From positions 1-7,018 of the forward strand of contig SKPT01000487.1 in NCBI GenBank assembly GCA_007119405.1: a DNA stretch of 7,018 bases, given 5' to 3'. Under the pieces are notes generated by a model. It was not told where the DNA came from, searched no databases, and saw only the letters and a program-made list of their open reading frames with translations. Both the position numbers and the translations under genes were made by a program. Below are positions 5,616 to 7,018 of the stretch, one piece after another (within the stretch, counting starts at the first letter, position 1; each line of letters begins with the position of its first letter). Origin of the DNA: Phycisphaeraceae bacterium (GTDB taxonomy: Bacteria > Planctomycetota > Phycisphaerae > Phycisphaerales > Phycisphaeraceae).

Positions 5616-6974
5616 ATGACGCAAATGCCCGATCAACCCCCGCCCCGCCGTGCCGCTGTCCGCGGCCGACCGCGCATGGCATGGGTGGCGATTGTGCTGG
5701 CGGTGGCGCTGCTCGTCTGGCTCCAGGCCCAGGCGGAGCCGGCGCCGGTGGACCCCGACGCGCCGCCGAACCCGGAGCTCGTGGCCGTGGGCCGGGTGAC
5801 GGTGGCGCTGGAGCGGATGCTGCCGACGCGCCCGGATGCGCCCAACCCCGTGTCGGCGGACGTGCTGCGGAGCCTGGCCCGGCCGCCGGTCGCCGACCAT
5901 GAGGCCGTGGCCCTGGTCGTCCTCGAAGCCGAGTCGGCCGGCCGCGACGCGGCCCTGGCCCGCATCGACAACCTGCGCCGGGGGGCGGGCGGTGACCTGC
6001 TGGCGGACCTGGACGCCCTCGAGACACTGTATCGCCAGGGACCAGAAGCGATCACGGACGCCCAGCGCGACGCCCTGCTCCAGCGGCGGACCTGGTTCGG
6101 CCGCCTGGCGCTGACCCACGGCCTGGACGCGGACGACCCGCAGCGGCAGGCGGTCCTCGCCCAGGCCTCGCGGACGTTGGCGGGGATGACGGCCGTGCTC
6201 GCCGGGGTGGGCCTGGGTCTGCTCGCCGGCCTGGCCCTCCTGGTCGTGGCCATCGTCGCCCTCGCCGTCGGCAAGATCCGCCGGGCCTACCGCCCCTCCC
6301 GCCGCACGCCCACGGGCGTGTTCCTGGAGACCGTGGCGGTCTTCCTCGTCGCCTGGATCGGGCTGACGGTCCTGTCCGCGGTCATCGAGGCCCGGCTGGG
6401 CGTGCGGCTGAGCCCGGCCGTGCCACTGCTGCTGGTGCTGACGCTCTTCTGGCCGCTGGCCCGCGGCGTGGGCTGGGCGGCGTTCGCCCGCGGCATGGGG
6501 CTCAGCCGCGGCCGGGGCATCCTCCGCGAGATGGGCGCGGGCATCGTCGGCTACGTCGCCGGGCTGCCGATCCTCGCCGTCGGCTTTGTCCTGACCCTGC
6601 TGCTGATCCACTACACCGGCCTGGCGCCGGAGCACCCCGTCCAGCGCGAGCTGGCCGACCCCGAGCCCCTCATGGCCATCGGCATGCTCCTGCTGGCGCT
6701 CGTCTGGGCCCCGATCGTCGAGGAGCTGGTCTTCCGCGGCGCTTTCTACCACCACATGCGCCGCGCCGCGGGCGTGCTCGTCTCGGCCCTGGTCGTCGGC
6801 TTCTTCTTCGCCGTCATCCACCCTCAGGGCGCCGCCGGCGTGCCCGTGCTCATGAGCATCGCCCTGGTGCTCGCGCTGATCCGCGAATGGCGCGGCAGCA
6901 TCCTCGGTGCGGTCACGGCCCATTTCGTCCATAACGGCTTGATCGCGCTCCTGCTGGTGCTGATCGTGTGGTGA
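5616..6974 (+). CDS. CPBP-family intramembrane protease (CAAX protease-like) with N-terminal extracytoplasmic extension
   Basis: This encodes a 452-residue membrane protein. The C-terminal half carries the CPBP (PF02517) motifs: EELVFRG with E369, E370 and R374; FAVIH (398-402); and HFVHN (436-440). These are the glutamate, His and Asn/His residues that form the intramembrane metalloprotease site in Rce1-like enzymes. About eight hydrophobic segments run from residue 190 to the end. Before them lie an Arg-rich N-terminus, one hydrophobic segment (about 22-37), an AQA at 38-40 that could be a signal peptidase I site, and about 150 hydrophilic, helix-prone residues (41-189) predicted to be outside the membrane. 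The basic loop KIRRAYRPSRR (220-230) fits an inside location. Bacterial CPBP proteins act in prenyl-protein-like processing, bacteriocin immunity or maturation, or signalling; no substrate or partner gene is visible. The ATG was preferred over GTG 5610 because of the GAGG upstream. Confidence 0.88.
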   Translation: MTQMPDQPPPRRAAVRGRPRMAWVAIVLAVALLVWLQAQAEPAPVDPDAPPNPELVAVGRVTVALERMLPTRPDAPNPVSADVLRSLARPPVADHEAVALVVLEAESAGRDAALARIDNLRRGAGGDLLADLDALETLYRQGPEAITDAQRDALLQRRTWFGRLALTHGLDADDPQRQAVLAQASRTLAGMTAVLAGVGLGLLAGLALLVVAIVALAVGKIRRAYRPSRRTPTGVFLETVAVFLVAWIGLTVLSAVIEARLGVRLSPAVPLLLVLTLFWPLARGVGWAAFARGMGLSRGRGILREMGAGIVGYVAGLPILAVGFVLTLLLIHYTGLAPEHPVQRELADPEPLMAIGMLLLALVWAPIVEELVFRGAFYHHMRRAAGVLVSALVVGFFFAVIHPQGAAGVPVLMSIALVLALIREWRGSILGAVTAHFVHNGLIALLLVLIVW

Positions 6975-6986
6975 GCTTGAGAAACC

Positions 6987-7018
6987 GCGAAGAAGCGAAG
7001 CGGGCGAAGGACGCGAAG
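6987..7018. repeat. Short-period GCGAAG repeat tract, running off the window
   Basis: GCGAAG occurs four times, at 6987, 6995, 7004 and 7013, with spacings of 8, 9 and 9 bases, starting 12 nt after the protease stop codon and continuing to the last base of the window. Read on the opposite strand it gives a Leu-Arg-Val/Phe-Ala type peptide pattern (LRVLRPLRFFAV). I recognise that pattern as a common spurious translation of dispersed intergenic repeats in environmental GC-rich genomes, which is recollection and not a search result. The full length and copy number cannot be seen. Confidence 0.6.

Noticed and set aside
5445..6932. Open minus-strand frame continuing upstream of purQ for nearly 500 codons
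   Set aside because: It is antisense to the CPBP protease gene, its product is rich in Arg, Gln, Gly and Asp with no recognisable motif, and PurQ families start at the chosen methionine. High GC removes stop codons by chance.
1..7018. A new defence, toxin-antitoxin or biosynthetic system
   Set aside because: All six genes belong to recognisable families with intact motifs, in mostly unlinked single-gene units. I see no clustered unknown genes that would support a new system.

Overview
The window is GC-rich bacterial chromosome of about 70% G+C by eye, with six protein genes and no RNA genes. The genes are housekeeping or carbohydrate-related and mostly stand alone, separated by 100-250 bp spacers. 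Very high GC, a polysaccharide-lyase gene, single-gene transcription units, a stand-alone small PurQ and the style of the intergenic repeats together suggest a Planctomycetota relative, possibly Phycisphaerae-like. This is inference from style, because no marker gene is present.

Layout, left to right. Positions 1-1106 (+) hold the 3' part of a heparinase II/III-type polysaccharide lyase gene that enters from outside the window. Positions 1107-1352 are a convergent spacer containing two inverted copies of a 34-bp GC-rich hairpin repeat and a short tandem repeat. Positions 1353-2219 (-) encode an amidohydrolase-2 (TIM-barrel metal-dependent hydrolase) protein. It is divergent from murQ (2335-3297, +), the N-acetylmuramic acid 6-phosphate etherase. 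Positions 3422-4663 (+) encode a CPA1-type cation/proton antiporter. It converges on purQ (4674-5444, -), the glutaminase subunit of FGAM synthase, with only 10 bp between the stop codons and a hairpin spanning both. Positions 5616-6974 (+) encode a CPBP-family intramembrane protease with a large N-terminal extracytoplasmic extension. The window ends inside a short-period GCGAAG repeat.

The genes do not form one pathway. MurQ recycles cell-wall MurNAc-6-P to GlcNAc-6-P. The lyase and amidohydrolase could belong to carbohydrate catabolism. PurQ serves purine synthesis. The antiporter and CPBP protease are membrane proteins. Nothing here amounts to a clear new multi-gene system. The most notable signals are in the non-coding DNA. 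All five visible gene starts have a TAnnnT hexamer close upstream, and most of them lack a Shine-Dalgarno sequence, which suggests leaderless or near-leaderless transcripts. There are also paired hairpin repeats, a stop-codon-embedded hairpin, and the terminal GCGAAG repeat.
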